DNA of 64,000 nucleotides, taken from NCBI RefSeq assembly GCF_026559675.1, contig NZ_CP092891.1, positions 3,038,001-3,102,000 on the forward strand. Reading direction: 5' to 3'. How positions within the stretch are numbered: position 1 is the first letter of the stretch; each line of letters opens with the position of its first letter. Below, in pieces: positions 42,316 through 50,820 of this stretch. The notes under the pieces are model-generated. The model was not told the origin of the DNA, ran no database searches, and saw only the letters and a list, made by a program, of their open reading frames with translations. Source of the stretch: Microbacterium oxydans. Lineage in GTDB: Bacteria; Actinomycetota; Actinomycetes; Actinomycetales; Microbacteriaceae. The position numbers and the translations under genes are program-made.

Positions 42316-42861
42316 TCAGGCCTTGCGACGAAGCGCGACGCTCGGGAAGTCGACGGGGACGTCGAGGGCGATGTTCAGGTAGTTCGTGAAGAGGTTCAGC
42401 GCGACCTGGCCGATCGCCTCGACGATCTCCTCGTCGTTCCAGCCCTGCGCGCGCACGGCGTCGACATCGGCCGACGACACCTGACCGCGGTCCTCCACGA
42501 GCTTCACCGCGAAGGCGAGCAGCGCCGCGGTGCGCGGGTCATCGGACTCGCCGTCCTGGGCGGCGGCGAGGGTCTCCCGGGTGAGGCCGGCCTTCTTGCC
42601 GAGGGCGGTGTGCGCCGCGAGGCAGTACTGGCACGAGTTGCGGTTGGCGACGGCGACGGCGATCTGCTCGCCGATCGCGGCACCGAGCGTGCCGTCGCCG
42701 TAGGCGCCGAAAGCGCTCCACATGCTCGTGAGCGCGGCCGGAGAGTTGGCGACCGCGCGGAACATCGCGGGAACGCTGCCGAAGGCGCCGGAGATCTGGT
42801 CGAGCTGCTCCTTGACGTTTCCGGTGGCGTTCTCGCTGTCGATGAGGGGGACGTTGGGCAC
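42316..42861 (-). CDS. AhpD-like carboxymuconolactone decarboxylase family protein
   Basis: A 181-residue protein of the peroxidase-related/CMD family. The redox motif is Cys77-x-x-Cys80 in S-C-Q-Y-C-L-A-A-H-T with His84 three residues later, as in AhpD. It would reduce peroxides or act as a thiol reductant in the cytosol. The GTG at 42861 is chosen because AAGGAG lies 6 bases before it; an upstream ATG at 42954 adds an Arg-rich stretch not found in the family. It is divergent from an araC gene, its likely regulator. Confidence 0.88.
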   Translation of the reverse strand: MPNVPLIDSENATGNVKEQLDQISGAFGSVPAMFRAVANSPAALTSMWSAFGAYGDGTLGAAIGEQIAVAVANRNSCQYCLAAHTALGKKAGLTRETLAAAQDGESDDPRTAALLAFAVKLVEDRGQVSSADVDAVRAQGWNDEEIVEAIGQVALNLFTNYLNIALDVPVDFPSVALRRKA

Positions 42862-42913
42862 GGGGTGCTCCTTCGATCGTGGGATGCGGCCGGTCCGACC
42901 ACCCCTCCAGTCT

Positions 42914-42929
42914 TCCGAGAACACTCGGA
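42914..42929. promoter_or_regulatory. inverted repeat between AhpD-like and araC genes
   Basis: Six-base arms TCCGAG (42914-42919) and CTCGGA (42924-42929) around AACA form a perfect inverted repeat 28 bases before the araC start and 53 bases before the AhpD-like start. It may be the operator for this divergent pair. No clear -35/-10 pair could be placed with confidence. Confidence 0.4.
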
Positions 42930-42956
42930 CGATACGCAGCAAAGAGTCTTGCATTC

Positions 42957-43835
42957 ATGACAGATCGTCCAGATACTGGAGACATGCCGCCGCTGGACCG
43001 TCTCACTCCCCTGCTCGAGCGCTTCCACGTGCGCACCCGTCTCTTCCACAGCGGCCCGCTGTGCGGCACGAACGTCTTCCCCGCGAGCGGAGGCCACGGC
43101 TTCCTCCACGTGCTGCGGCGCGGCGAGATGGAGGTGACGCACCGGGCAGCCGACGGCACCATCGAGCGCGAGAGCATCACGCGGCCGAGCCTGCTGCTGT
43201 TCCCCCGGCCGATCGACCACACGTTCATCAACGCCCCGACCGACGAATCCGACTTCGCGTGCGCGACACTCGACTTCGACGGCGGCGCCACGCACCCCCT
43301 CGTGCGCACACTCCCCTCGACGATCGTCCTCCCCCTCGACGAGGTCGTGACCCTCGCCCCCGCACTCGACCTGCTGTTCGCCGAGGTCGACAACGTCCGC
43401 TGCGGGCGCCCTCTGCTCGCCGACCGGATGTTCGAGGTCGTCCTGATCCAGCTGCTGCGGTGGATGCTCGATCACTCGGAGGAGCTCGACCTGCCCCCGG
43501 GACTGATCCCCGGACTCTCGGACGAGCGACTCGCACCTGCGCTGGTCGCGGTCCACGAGTCCCCGGGCGATCCCTGGAACCTGGATTCCCTCGCCCGCAC
43601 CGCCAACATGTCGCGCAGTGCCTTCGCCGCCCGGTTCAAGGAGGTGCTCGGGCGCTCGCCCGGCGACTACCTCACGGAATGGCGGCTCACGATCGCGCAG
43701 GAGCAGCTGCGCGCAGGCATGTCGGTCAGCTCCGTCGCGGCAGAGCTCGGCTACGCGAGCTCCTCCGCGTTCTCACGGGTCTTCGCCCAGCGCATCGGCC
43801 ACTCGCCGCGCGCGTGGCTGACGCTGGCCGCCTGA
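42957..43835 (+). CDS. AraC family regulator with cupin sensor
   Basis: A 292-residue regulator. The N-terminal half (about 20-180) is an AraC-type cupin domain like those of regulators that control oxidoreductases (L-C-G-T-N-V-F, H-V-L-R-R-G-E-M-E-V). The C-terminal domain holds two helix-turn-helices, the second with the signature G-Y-A-S-S-S-A-F-S-R-V-F. The ATG at 42957 has AAAGAG upstream; an internal ATG at 42984 has a GGAG too close to be used. It probably activates the divergent AhpD-like gene on an oxidant or aromatic signal. Confidence 0.88.
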   Translation: MTDRPDTGDMPPLDRLTPLLERFHVRTRLFHSGPLCGTNVFPASGGHGFLHVLRRGEMEVTHRAADGTIERESITRPSLLLFPRPIDHTFINAPTDESDFACATLDFDGGATHPLVRTLPSTIVLPLDEVVTLAPALDLLFAEVDNVRCGRPLLADRMFEVVLIQLLRWMLDHSEELDLPPGLIPGLSDERLAPALVAVHESPGDPWNLDSLARTANMSRSAFAARFKEVLGRSPGDYLTEWRLTIAQEQLRAGMSVSSVAAELGYASSSAFSRVFAQRIGHSPRAWLTLAA

Positions 43836-43850
43836 GTCCTGCCGGCGCCG

Positions 43851-44630
43851 CTAGTCCGTCCGCTCCCAGGAGCCGTTCTCCAGGGAGAGGGGAAGCACGA
43901 CGGCGGGGGCTTCGGCAGCCGCCTGGATCGCCGAGATCGTGGTGAGCCCGTCCACGTACAGGCCCTCATCGACGCCGAGGCTGGGGAAGGAGAGGGATCC
44001 GTCGTCACGGATCACACCGATCAGTGCGCCGTTCCGGGCGACCGGGTACGCGTCCGCGGGCGCGAGACGACCGGGCTCTTCGAGGACGGCGAAGATCCGC
44101 TGCCCCGAGAAGCCCTCGCGCACCACGTCGGGGTCGGTCGCTCCGTCCAGCCACAGGACCACGTCGATCTCCGAGGGCATCGCCGTCTCCGGGTCGAAGT
44201 CGTCCCGCACCTCGACCGTGAGGACCACGGTGCGCCAGTTCGCGGCGGGATCGTCGAACGCGAGCTCGTCGCGCTGGACGGTGTCATCGTCGCGGACGCT
44301 GTCCCGGGCGCCGGTGCCGGGACGGACGTCGCGGACCACGCCGTCGATCGTCGCCTCGTAGACACGCGCCCCCGGCGCACCATCCCGGGAGATGGTGAAG
44401 TTGGGAAGGGTCTCGCGAAGCGTCCGGTCGAGCCACTGCGCGTCTCCGCCGCCACCCTGACCCGCCAGCACGTCCTCGAGGCGCTCCAGGTCTTCCGCCG
44501 ACGCCGCCGCGGGAGGCGCGGAGGGCGTCACGGCGGAGTCGCTCGCTCGAACGGTGTCGACGACGGCTCCCCCGGCGACCACACCGGCGAACGCCACCGC
44601 GAAGGTGAGGACGATGGATGATGTGCGCAT
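43851..44630 (-). CDS. hypothetical secreted or membrane-anchored protein
   Basis: I do not recognise the family. The 259-residue product has an N-terminal hydrophobic segment (about 4-25, S-S-I-V-L-T-F-A-V-A-F-A-G-V-V-A-G-G-A-V-V) without a lipobox, so it is either secreted or anchored. A Ser/Ala/Pro linker follows to about residue 45, then a mixed alpha/beta region ending with W-E-R-T-D. A longer frame upstream to 44837 crosses the tRNA gene and is rejected; the ATG at 44630 has AGGCAGG upstream. It stands alone between araC and the tRNA-Cys gene. Confidence 0.7.
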   Translation of the reverse strand: MRTSSIVLTFAVAFAGVVAGGAVVDTVRASDSAVTPSAPPAAASAEDLERLEDVLAGQGGGGDAQWLDRTLRETLPNFTISRDGAPGARVYEATIDGVVRDVRPGTGARDSVRDDDTVQRDELAFDDPAANWRTVVLTVEVRDDFDPETAMPSEIDVVLWLDGATDPDVVREGFSGQRIFAVLEEPGRLAPADAYPVARNGALIGVIRDDGSLSFPSLGVDEGLYVDGLTTISAIQAAAEAPAVVLPLSLENGSWERTD

Positions 44631-44780
44631 CGGGACCTGCCTCTCGACTCCGAGGACTCGGCATCCACGGCGATCAGTGCTGGTCAGCGTAGCCTCTCGG
44701 CGGCGCCCGCGCACCTGTCTGTGGGAGATCCGGGGAGGAGCAGGGCCGCTCGGATCAGCGCCCGGCGGTGAGCCCGGTTG

Positions 44781-44851
44781 AGGTGGAGGCAGGATTCGAA
44801 CCTGCGTGCACGGTCTTGCGGACCGCGACCTGGCCACTCGGTCACTCCACC
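44781..44851 (-). tRNA. tRNA-Cys (anticodon GCA)
   Basis: A 71-base tRNA on the minus strand. The acceptor stem GGTGGAG/CTCCACC pairs fully, the T loop is GTTCGAATC, the D arm reads GACCGAGTGGCC, and the anticodon GCA is encoded at 44817-44819 in a seven-base loop closed by CGGTC/GACCG. The discriminator base is U73, an identity element of tRNA-Cys. The CCA end is not encoded. The gene sits 11 bases after the aminotransferase stop. Confidence 0.96.
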
Positions 44852-44862
44852 GGGTCGGATGC

Positions 44863-46113
44863 TCAGCCGCCGGGCGGGGAGTATCCGTTCAGGAACGTGC
44901 CGAACCGCTGCAGCGCATCGGTCAGCACATCGGTCTCCGGCAGGAACGCGATCCGGAGATGGTCGGGGGCGGGCCAGTTGAACGCCCTGCCGTGCACAAG
45001 GAGGATGCGCTCCGCATCGAGGAGGTCGAGCACGAGCCGCTCGTCGTCGGCGATCCGATGCACCTCGGGATCCAGGCGCGGGAAGAGGTAGAGCCCGCCG
45101 CCCGCCGGTTGCGTGCGGACCCCGGGGATCGCGTCGAGGGCCTCGAGCGCCGTATCCCGCTGCCGTGTCAGCCGCCCGTCGGGAGCCACCAGCGCATCCA
45201 GGGAGTCGTCGTGCGTGAGGGCAGCCGTGATGGCGTGCTGTGCCGGGACGGACGCGCACATCCGCATCGATGCCAGCAGCCGGACGCCGGAGAGGAAGGG
45301 GTCGTCGCGGTGGAATCCGGTCGCCGCCATCCACGCGGCCCGGTATCCCGCGACGCGATGGGTCTTGGAGAGCCCCGCGAAGGTGATGCACGGGACATCC
45401 GGGGCGACCTGCGCCGTGGAGGTGTGCGTGAATCCCGGATACACGACACGGTCGTAGATCTCGTCGGAGAGGAGCAGGAGCCCGTGGCGTCGAGCGAGTT
45501 CGGCTATCTGCTCGAGCACCGCCCGCCCGTAGACCGCGCCGGTCGGGTTGTTCGGGTTGATGACGACGATCGCCGCGGTGTGCGGGCCGATCAGCGCCTC
45601 CATCGCCTCCAGGTCCGGGGTCCAGCCGTCGGTCTCGACGCAGGGATAGTGCACCGCATGTCCGCCGGCCAGGATCGTCGACGCGGTCCACAGCGGGTAG
45701 TCGGGGCTCGGGATCAGCACCTCGTCGCCGGGCTCGAGCAGCGCCTGCAGCGTCAGCCCGACGAGCTCGGAGACCCCGTTGCCGACCGTGATGTCCTCGA
45801 TGCCGAGCGCGGGGAATCTGGGACGGAGCGCATAGTGCGCGCTGATCGCCTCGCGGGTCTCGGGCAGCCCCGCGGACTCCGAGTAGCCGTGGGCCTGCGG
45901 GAGCGCGGCGCGCAGAGCCTCGACGACGACCGTCGGCGCCTCGAACCCGAACGGCGCCGGGTTGCCGATGTTGAGTCGGAGGATGGACTCGCCGCGCTTC
46001 TCCAACTCGGCCGCGCGCTCGGCGACGGGACCGCGCAGGTCGTACAGCACCCCGTCCAGTCGGGAGGAGCGTCCGACGCGGTACCCGTCGTCCACCGGAC
46101 CGCCGGCGCTCAT
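44863..46113 (-). CDS. class I/II aminotransferase, AlaA-like
   Basis: A 416-residue fold-type I aminotransferase. PLP-binding Lys250 lies in F-A-G-L-S-K-T-H-R-V-A-G-Y-R; N-I-G-N-P (48-52), N-P-N-N-P-T-G (186-192) and S-D-E-I-Y-D (216-221) complete the active site. The closest recognisable group is the glutamate-pyruvate (AlaA) aminotransferases. Its start overlaps the end of the MocR gene by 4 bases, so the regulator and this PLP enzyme form one operon controlled by MocR site C. The tRNA-Cys follows. Confidence 0.88.
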   Translation of the reverse strand: MSAGGPVDDGYRVGRSSRLDGVLYDLRGPVAERAAELEKRGESILRLNIGNPAPFGFEAPTVVVEALRAALPQAHGYSESAGLPETREAISAHYALRPRFPALGIEDITVGNGVSELVGLTLQALLEPGDEVLIPSPDYPLWTASTILAGGHAVHYPCVETDGWTPDLEAMEALIGPHTAAIVVINPNNPTGAVYGRAVLEQIAELARRHGLLLLSDEIYDRVVYPGFTHTSTAQVAPDVPCITFAGLSKTHRVAGYRAAWMAATGFHRDDPFLSGVRLLASMRMCASVPAQHAITAALTHDDSLDALVAPDGRLTRQRDTALEALDAIPGVRTQPAGGGLYLFPRLDPEVHRIADDERLVLDLLDAERILLVHGRAFNWPAPDHLRIAFLPETDVLTDALQRFGTFLNGYSPPGG

Positions 46114-47471
46114 CCGTCCGCTCCCGCCGAGCGGGCTTCGCGGACGGCCGCCGCGAGATCGTCGGCCAGACGACGCTGATCCGCGTCGTCGAGGTCGTGC
46201 ACGGTCAGGCGCAGCCGGGTGGATCCGGTGGAGCTGCCCGGCTCCAGCGCGAACTCGTCACCGGAGCGCGCGAGCCATCCGCGCGTCGCGAGCCGGCGGC
46301 CGACCTCGGCGGCGTCGTGACGCACGTCCGTCCACACGTTGAGCCCGCCGTCGCTCTGCGCGGGCACTCCGCGCACCCCGAGCAGCGAGAGGAAGGCGCG
46401 ATTGCGGCGGACGTAGTGCTCGCCCGCTTCGGCGATCCGCGTCCGCGTGCCCTCGTCGCGCAGCATGGCGGCGGCGAGACGCTGCATCACGTGGCTCACC
46501 CACATCGTCCCCGGGCTGAGCCGTCGGGCGAGCCGCTGCGCCGTGACCGGATCGGACGCCGTGATCGCGAGGCGCATGTCGGGCCCCAGGAACTTCGACA
46601 CCGAGCGCACCAGCGCCCACCGCTCGTGCGTCGGAGCGATGATGCTCGAATACGGCTCCGGGGCGAGGAGCGAGAAGTGGTCGTCCTCGATGACCAGCAC
46701 GTGCGGGTGGTCGGCGAGGACCTCGCGGAGCTCCCGTGCACGGGCGGGGGACGTGCCGACGCCGGTCGGGTTCTGAGCGCGCGGCGTGCAGACGATCGCG
46801 CGCGCTCCGCTCTCGAGGGCTGCGCGAAGACCCTGCACCGTCATGCCCTCCCGGTCGACGGGGATCGGGACCGGCGTGTACCCGGCGAGGCGAGCGGTGT
46901 GAATGCTGGAGAGGAAGCACGGATCCTCCAGGCCGACGCGGTCGCCCTGGACGAGGGTCTGGGCGAGCAGCCGCTCGACGGCATCCACGGCTCCCGCGGT
47001 GACGGACAGGCGGAAGGCGCGCGGATGGTCGGCGGCGATCCACTCGGTCGCCCATTCCGCCAGGTCCGGGTCGATCACGGATTCGCCGTACAGCACATGC
47101 CCGGGGGTGACCGCGGCGAAAGCGGCGGCGAGGTCGGGGAGGTGAGCGGGGTCGGGGTTGCCGCTGCCGATGTCGCGCAGCACCGAGCCGGGAGTGAAGC
47201 CCTCGTCGGCGTTCTGCTCCGGCCCGAGCACGGTGGTCCCGGTGCGCCCGCCCGTCGCCGCGATGCGCGCGACGACCAGCGCACGGTAGGCGGCCAGGAC
47301 CGTGTTCCGGTTGACGCCGAGGTGCGCGGCGAGCGCCCGGACGGACGGAAGGTGGTCTCCGGGGGCGAACTCCCCGCGCTCGACGAGATCGCGCACGCTC
47401 TCGGAGATCTCGGCGGCGGTCGCTCCCGCAATGCCGTGTGACATGTCGTCGAGATCGCCCGCTGGAACCAT
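46110..47471 (-). CDS. MocR/GabR family regulator (GntR wing helix fused to aminotransferase domain)
   Basis: A 453-residue chimeric regulator. Residues 18-80 are a GntR winged helix (F-A-P-G-D-H-L-P-S-V-R-A-L-A-A-H-L-G-V-N-R-N-T-V), then a linker and an aminotransferase-like domain from about 95. PLP-binding residues remain: Asp263 in V-I-E-D-D-H, Asn234 in Q-N-P-T-G and Lys293 in S-V-S-K-F, so it can sense PLP or a PLP adduct like GabR and PdxR. The ATG at 47471 is 6 bases after a -10, so translation is probably leaderless. It most likely binds sites A, B and C. Confidence 0.92.
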   Translation of the reverse strand: MVPAGDLDDMSHGIAGATAAEISESVRDLVERGEFAPGDHLPSVRALAAHLGVNRNTVLAAYRALVVARIAATGGRTGTTVLGPEQNADEGFTPGSVLRDIGSGNPDPAHLPDLAAAFAAVTPGHVLYGESVIDPDLAEWATEWIAADHPRAFRLSVTAGAVDAVERLLAQTLVQGDRVGLEDPCFLSSIHTARLAGYTPVPIPVDREGMTVQGLRAALESGARAIVCTPRAQNPTGVGTSPARARELREVLADHPHVLVIEDDHFSLLAPEPYSSIIAPTHERWALVRSVSKFLGPDMRLAITASDPVTAQRLARRLSPGTMWVSHVMQRLAAAMLRDEGTRTRIAEAGEHYVRRNRAFLSLLGVRGVPAQSDGGLNVWTDVRHDAAEVGRRLATRGWLARSGDEFALEPGSSTGSTRLRLTVHDLDDADQRRLADDLAAAVREARSAGADG

Positions 47472-47477
47472 GGCTCG

Positions 47478-47508
47478 ACGGTATGCGAATTTTTGGCCTA
47501 TGTCAAAA
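47478..47508 (-). promoter_or_regulatory. mocR promoter with MocR site C
   Basis: TTTTGGCCTATGTCAAAA (47491-47508) has, on the minus strand, the same 16 bases as site A. It overlaps the -35 TTGACA (47501-47506) of a promoter with a 17-base spacer and -10 TACCGT (47478-47483). Six bases then separate the -10 from the mocR ATG. The operator position fits autorepression or activation by the MocR protein. Confidence 0.7.
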
Positions 47509-47589
47509 TCTGACGCACCAGGGCGGGCGGAGGCGGGAGCCCATCGGGTCGCTCCCCCCTCCGCCCTCACCTGCCGTCGAGGCGTTCGG

Positions 47590-48981
47590 CTAGGACGCGA
47601 CGAGAACCGCCTGCGCTGCCTCGAGTCCGCTGGAATGCGCGCTCGCGACCGAGCTCTTGATCGCACCCGCCCAGAACAGCGTGTCCTTCGACGGCCGGTA
47701 GATCGTGTCCTGGTCGCGCTCGCCCGTCGCGTACGCACCGAGGGCGAACCTGTCGTCGCGCCAGTCGTAGTTCGATGCGTTCACGTAGTTCAGCCCCTGA
47801 TCCCCCGCGAGCTTGCGCACACCGGCGAGGGCCGCGTCGAACCGCTCCTTCTCCGGCAGTGCGAGCAGCTCCCGGGCGCGGTCGCCGGTGTCCCAGGCGA
47901 CGATGAGCTGGCCGTCGTAGCCGGGCATGCCCGTGGACTCGTCCCAGAACTGGCACGGTCCTTCGTCATGCTGGTTCACCATGTCGAAGTTCTCCGGGCG
48001 CACCGGGTGATCGAACTCGAGGATCGTCTTGTAGGCGACGGTCTGCTTGACCGCGTCGATCGCCGCCATCCGATCGTCCTCCAACGGCGGAGAGAAGGTG
48101 ATCGAGCGCTCCTGCAGCACTCCGATCGGCACGGTGACGATGCAGGCGTCGGCCTCGAACGTCTCGGACCCCGCCTGCACGCTCACCCCGGATCCGGAGT
48201 AGTCGATCGTCTCGATCGGCGTCTCCAGACGCACCTCCACGCCCTCGCCGACGGCGTTCAGGATGTCGACGTAGGGAGCGAGCAGCTTGAAGTCGCCCGC
48301 GTACCCGTCGGGCTCGATCTTCCCGGTCTTCGACACCGTGAGGCATGCCGCGAGAGTGTCGACCACGCCGGAAGCGGGATAGACAGCGAACTGCTCGGTG
48401 TCGACCTGGATGCCCAGCAGCGCGAGCGGGTAGTTCGTCGGGGCGATGCCGAGGCGTTCCAGGTACTGCAGCGCGGACTCCTTGGCCGTCGGCTCCGGCA
48501 GCGGAACCGAGAGCGCGGGGGCGCCTTCCGGGAACGCATAGAAGTCGGGCGTATCCCAGCCCACCCACGGCGTGCTCGGGCTGTAGCGGGAGAAGGTGTT
48601 CTCGAACTTCCGCCCCTCGATCCCGAGCTTCTGCGCCCAGGCCCACGTCTCGGTGTCCGGGCCGCCGTGACACAGCGACGCGCCTCTTTCGTGCGGGATG
48701 GAGAGCAGCGTGCGGTCGGTCCACATGCGCCCGCCGACGCGGTCGCGCGCCTCGAGCACGATCACCTTCTTGCCGGCGTCCATCAGCTCCCGCGCGGCCG
48801 CCATGCCGGCGGAGCCGGCCCCTATGACGATGACGTCGTAGGACCCTCCCCCGCTTCCCGCGGACGGCGAGGGGGATGCCTCGTCCGGTCCGCAGCCGAC
48901 GAGCATGATCGCTCCCGCTCCGAGCATCCCGCCCAACAATGCACGCCGTGAGAAGACGACGTCGCTCATGCGCTTTTCCAT
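47590..48981 (-). CDS. exported FAD-dependent amine oxidase
   Basis: A 463-residue flavin monoamine oxidase-like enzyme. The N terminus S-R-R-A-L-L-G followed by a hydrophobic run and L-V-G-C (Cys30) reads as a Tat-type lipoprotein signal, so the folded holoenzyme would be carried to the outer face of the membrane. The FAD fingerprint G-A-G-S-A-G (54-59) is followed by E-A-R-D-R-V-G-G-R; the P-I-G-V-L strand and a late F-W-A-G complete the cofactor site, though the usual final W-S-G-Y-x-E-G motif is altered. AAAGGAG supports the ATG at 48981. It follows polyamine-transport genes, so putrescine or another amine is likely. Confidence 0.85.
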   Translation of the reverse strand: MEKRMSDVVFSRRALLGGMLGAGAIMLVGCGPDEASPSPSAGSGGGSYDVIVIGAGSAGMAAARELMDAGKKVIVLEARDRVGGRMWTDRTLLSIPHERGASLCHGGPDTETWAWAQKLGIEGRKFENTFSRYSPSTPWVGWDTPDFYAFPEGAPALSVPLPEPTAKESALQYLERLGIAPTNYPLALLGIQVDTEQFAVYPASGVVDTLAACLTVSKTGKIEPDGYAGDFKLLAPYVDILNAVGEGVEVRLETPIETIDYSGSGVSVQAGSETFEADACIVTVPIGVLQERSITFSPPLEDDRMAAIDAVKQTVAYKTILEFDHPVRPENFDMVNQHDEGPCQFWDESTGMPGYDGQLIVAWDTGDRARELLALPEKERFDAALAGVRKLAGDQGLNYVNASNYDWRDDRFALGAYATGERDQDTIYRPSKDTLFWAGAIKSSVASAHSSGLEAAQAVLVAS

Positions 48982-49030
48982 CAACGAACTCCTTTGATCG
49001 TGGAAAGACCGTGTAAACAGCTGAATGTGT

Positions 49031-49050
49031 GACTGCAGCCCCCTGCAGTC
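49031..49050. repeat. hairpin between permease and amine oxidase genes
   Basis: A perfect 8-base inverted repeat, GACTGCAG (49031-49038) and CTGCAGTC (49043-49050), around CCCC, lies in the 117-base gap of the leftward operon. It may end part of the transporter message or protect the amine oxidase message; no U tract follows. Confidence 0.45.
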
Positions 49051-49098
49051 CCCCAGATGTCACGAGCGCCGTGTCCGGCGAAGCCCTCGTGCGCGGCG

Positions 49099-49911
49099 TC
49101 AGTCGCGCTCGTCGACCTCCCTTCCGAGCCGCTGCGAGATCCACACCGGGATGAAGGACGCGACGATGACGACCGTCGCGACGACGTTGACGACGTTGGC
49201 CTCGTTGGGCCTCGCCATCTGGTTCATGATCCACAGCGGGAGCGTGTCGACGCCGGGAGGAGCGGTGAAGATCGTCACGTACACCTCGTCGAAGCTGAGG
49301 GCGAAGGCGAGGATGGCCCCGGCGATCAGGGCGCTGCGGAACTGCGGGAGCGTCACCAGCAGGAACGTCTGCCAGGGACTCGCCCCGAGGTCCTTCGAGG
49401 CCTCCTCGATGCCGGGATTCATCCGACGGAGACGCGCGAGCACGTTGTTGAACACCATCACGATGCAGAAGGTGCCGTGCGCGATGATCATGCCGTAGAA
49501 GCCGACCTGGATGCCGATCGGCTCCAGGATCTGGTTGTAGGTGTTGTTCAGGGCGACGCCGGTGACGATGCCGGGGAGGGCGATCGGCAGCACCACGAGG
49601 AGGTTCACGGCGCGCTGGCCGAAGAACGAGTACCTCTGCAGCGCGAAGGCCACGAGGGTGCCGAGGATGACGGCGATCACGGTCGCGCCCGACGCGACGA
49701 GCACCGAGTTCAGGAGAGCCGCGCGCACCGGCTCGCTCGTGAACGCCTTGCCCCACCATTCGAGTGAGAAGCCGGTGACCGGCCAGCTCACGATGCGGGC
49801 GGCGTTGAAGGAGTTGAGCACGACGAGTGCGAGCGGGATGTACATGAACGCGAGCACGATCGCGACGATGATCCCGAGGACGATCTTGGAGGTGCGGGAC
49901 AGTCTCAGCAT
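49099..49911 (-). CDS. polyamine-type ABC transporter permease (PotC type)
   Basis: A 270-residue permease with six membrane helices, starting at about residue 8. It has the PotC-like F-N-A-A-R-I-V-S-W-P-V-T-G-F-S-L-E-W-W near 36-54 and an EAA-type loop (E-E-A-S-K-D-L-G-A-S-P-W-Q-T-F) near 163-178. The ATG at 49911 lies 7 bases after the PotB-type stop, with GGATGTGAG upstream. It is the second permease of the importer. Confidence 0.92.
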   Translation of the reverse strand: MLRLSRTSKIVLGIIVAIVLAFMYIPLALVVLNSFNAARIVSWPVTGFSLEWWGKAFTSEPVRAALLNSVLVASGATVIAVILGTLVAFALQRYSFFGQRAVNLLVVLPIALPGIVTGVALNNTYNQILEPIGIQVGFYGMIIAHGTFCIVMVFNNVLARLRRMNPGIEEASKDLGASPWQTFLLVTLPQFRSALIAGAILAFALSFDEVYVTIFTAPPGVDTLPLWIMNQMARPNEANVVNVVATVVIVASFIPVWISQRLGREVDERD

Positions 49912-49918
49912 GCGCGAC

Positions 49919-50746
49919 TCACATCCTTTCCAGGGCACCGGTGCGCTGCACGCTCACCAGGTAGATGACGACGAACGCGATGGGGACCAGCGAGTAGGCC
50001 GCCGCCAGGGGCGGGTTCAGGTTGATGTTCGACGCGATCACGCTGCCGATCATCTGCGTGTCCCCGCCGACGAACCGCGCGACCAGGTAGTCGCCCAGGC
50101 TCAGCGAGAACGTGAAGACGGATCCGGCGATCAGCGCCGGCTTGATGAGCGGGAGCACCACCGACACGATCGTGCGCCAGGATCCGGCGCCGAGGTCGGC
50201 CGAGGCGTCGAAGAGGTTCGGCGGCAGCTGCCGGATCGCGGTGTAGACAGGGACCGCCATGTACGGCAGCCACAGGTAGGTCAGCGTGAGCACCACCGTG
50301 ACCACCGTGAAGCCCGGCCCCGAGAGCCCGAACGGCGCCAGCGCCCAGTTCGCGAAGCCCTGCTCCGTGAAGGTGATCCGCATCGCGAGCACCTTCACCA
50401 GGTATCCGGCCCACAGCGGCAGCGTGATGGAGACCGCGAGCAGCGCACGCAGCCACGGTGAGGCGACCTTCGCCATGAAGATGCCGAGCGGGACCGAGAT
50501 GAGCACGGCCAGGACGGTCACGGCGAGCGCGATCCCGAGGGTGCGCAGCGACGTCGACAGATACGCCGGATTGACGAAGAGCTGCTCGAAGTTGCGCAGC
50601 GTGAATCCGGGCTTCACCTTCGAGGTGAAGGGGTCGGTGATCCAGAAGGCGGTCACGAGGAGCATGACCAGCGAGAAGATGTAGATCCCGATGAGCCAGG
50701 TCATCGGAAGGGCCAGGAGCCCGGCGATCCGGAGGCGGCGCTTCAT
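49919..50746 (-). CDS. polyamine-type ABC transporter permease (PotB type)
   Basis: A 275-residue permease with six membrane helices (first at about 8-35, with A-F-W-I-T-D in the following loop) and an EAA-type region D-A-S-A-D-L-G-A-G-S-W-R-T near 180. The chosen ATG at 50746 gives the normal family N terminus M-K-R-R-L-R-I-A-G; the frame continues upstream only as shadow of the binding-protein region. A hairpin lies between it and the binding-protein gene. Confidence 0.9.
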   Translation of the reverse strand: MKRRLRIAGLLALPMTWLIGIYIFSLVMLLVTAFWITDPFTSKVKPGFTLRNFEQLFVNPAYLSTSLRTLGIALAVTVLAVLISVPLGIFMAKVASPWLRALLAVSITLPLWAGYLVKVLAMRITFTEQGFANWALAPFGLSGPGFTVVTVVLTLTYLWLPYMAVPVYTAIRQLPPNLFDASADLGAGSWRTIVSVVLPLIKPALIAGSVFTFSLSLGDYLVARFVGGDTQMIGSVIASNINLNPPLAAAYSLVPIAFVVIYLVSVQRTGALERM

Positions 50747-50782
50747 GTCGATCCCGTTCGTGGTGGCGGAGGTCTGCGGGGT

Positions 50783-50812
50783 GAGGGGGCGGATCGAGCG
50801 ACCCGCCCCCTC
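50783..50812. repeat. hairpin between binding-protein and permease genes
   Basis: Ten-base arms GAGGGGGCGG (50783-50792) and CCGCCCCCTC (50803-50812) form a perfect inverted repeat 8 bases after the binding-protein stop and before the permease start. Such hairpins in ABC operons often stabilise the binding-protein message and lower permease expression. Confidence 0.6.
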
Positions 50813-50820
50813 GATGCGGG

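Noticed and set aside
44630..44837. N-terminal extension of the hypothetical secreted protein
   Set aside because: The extended frame crosses the tRNA-Cys gene and would bury the signal sequence.
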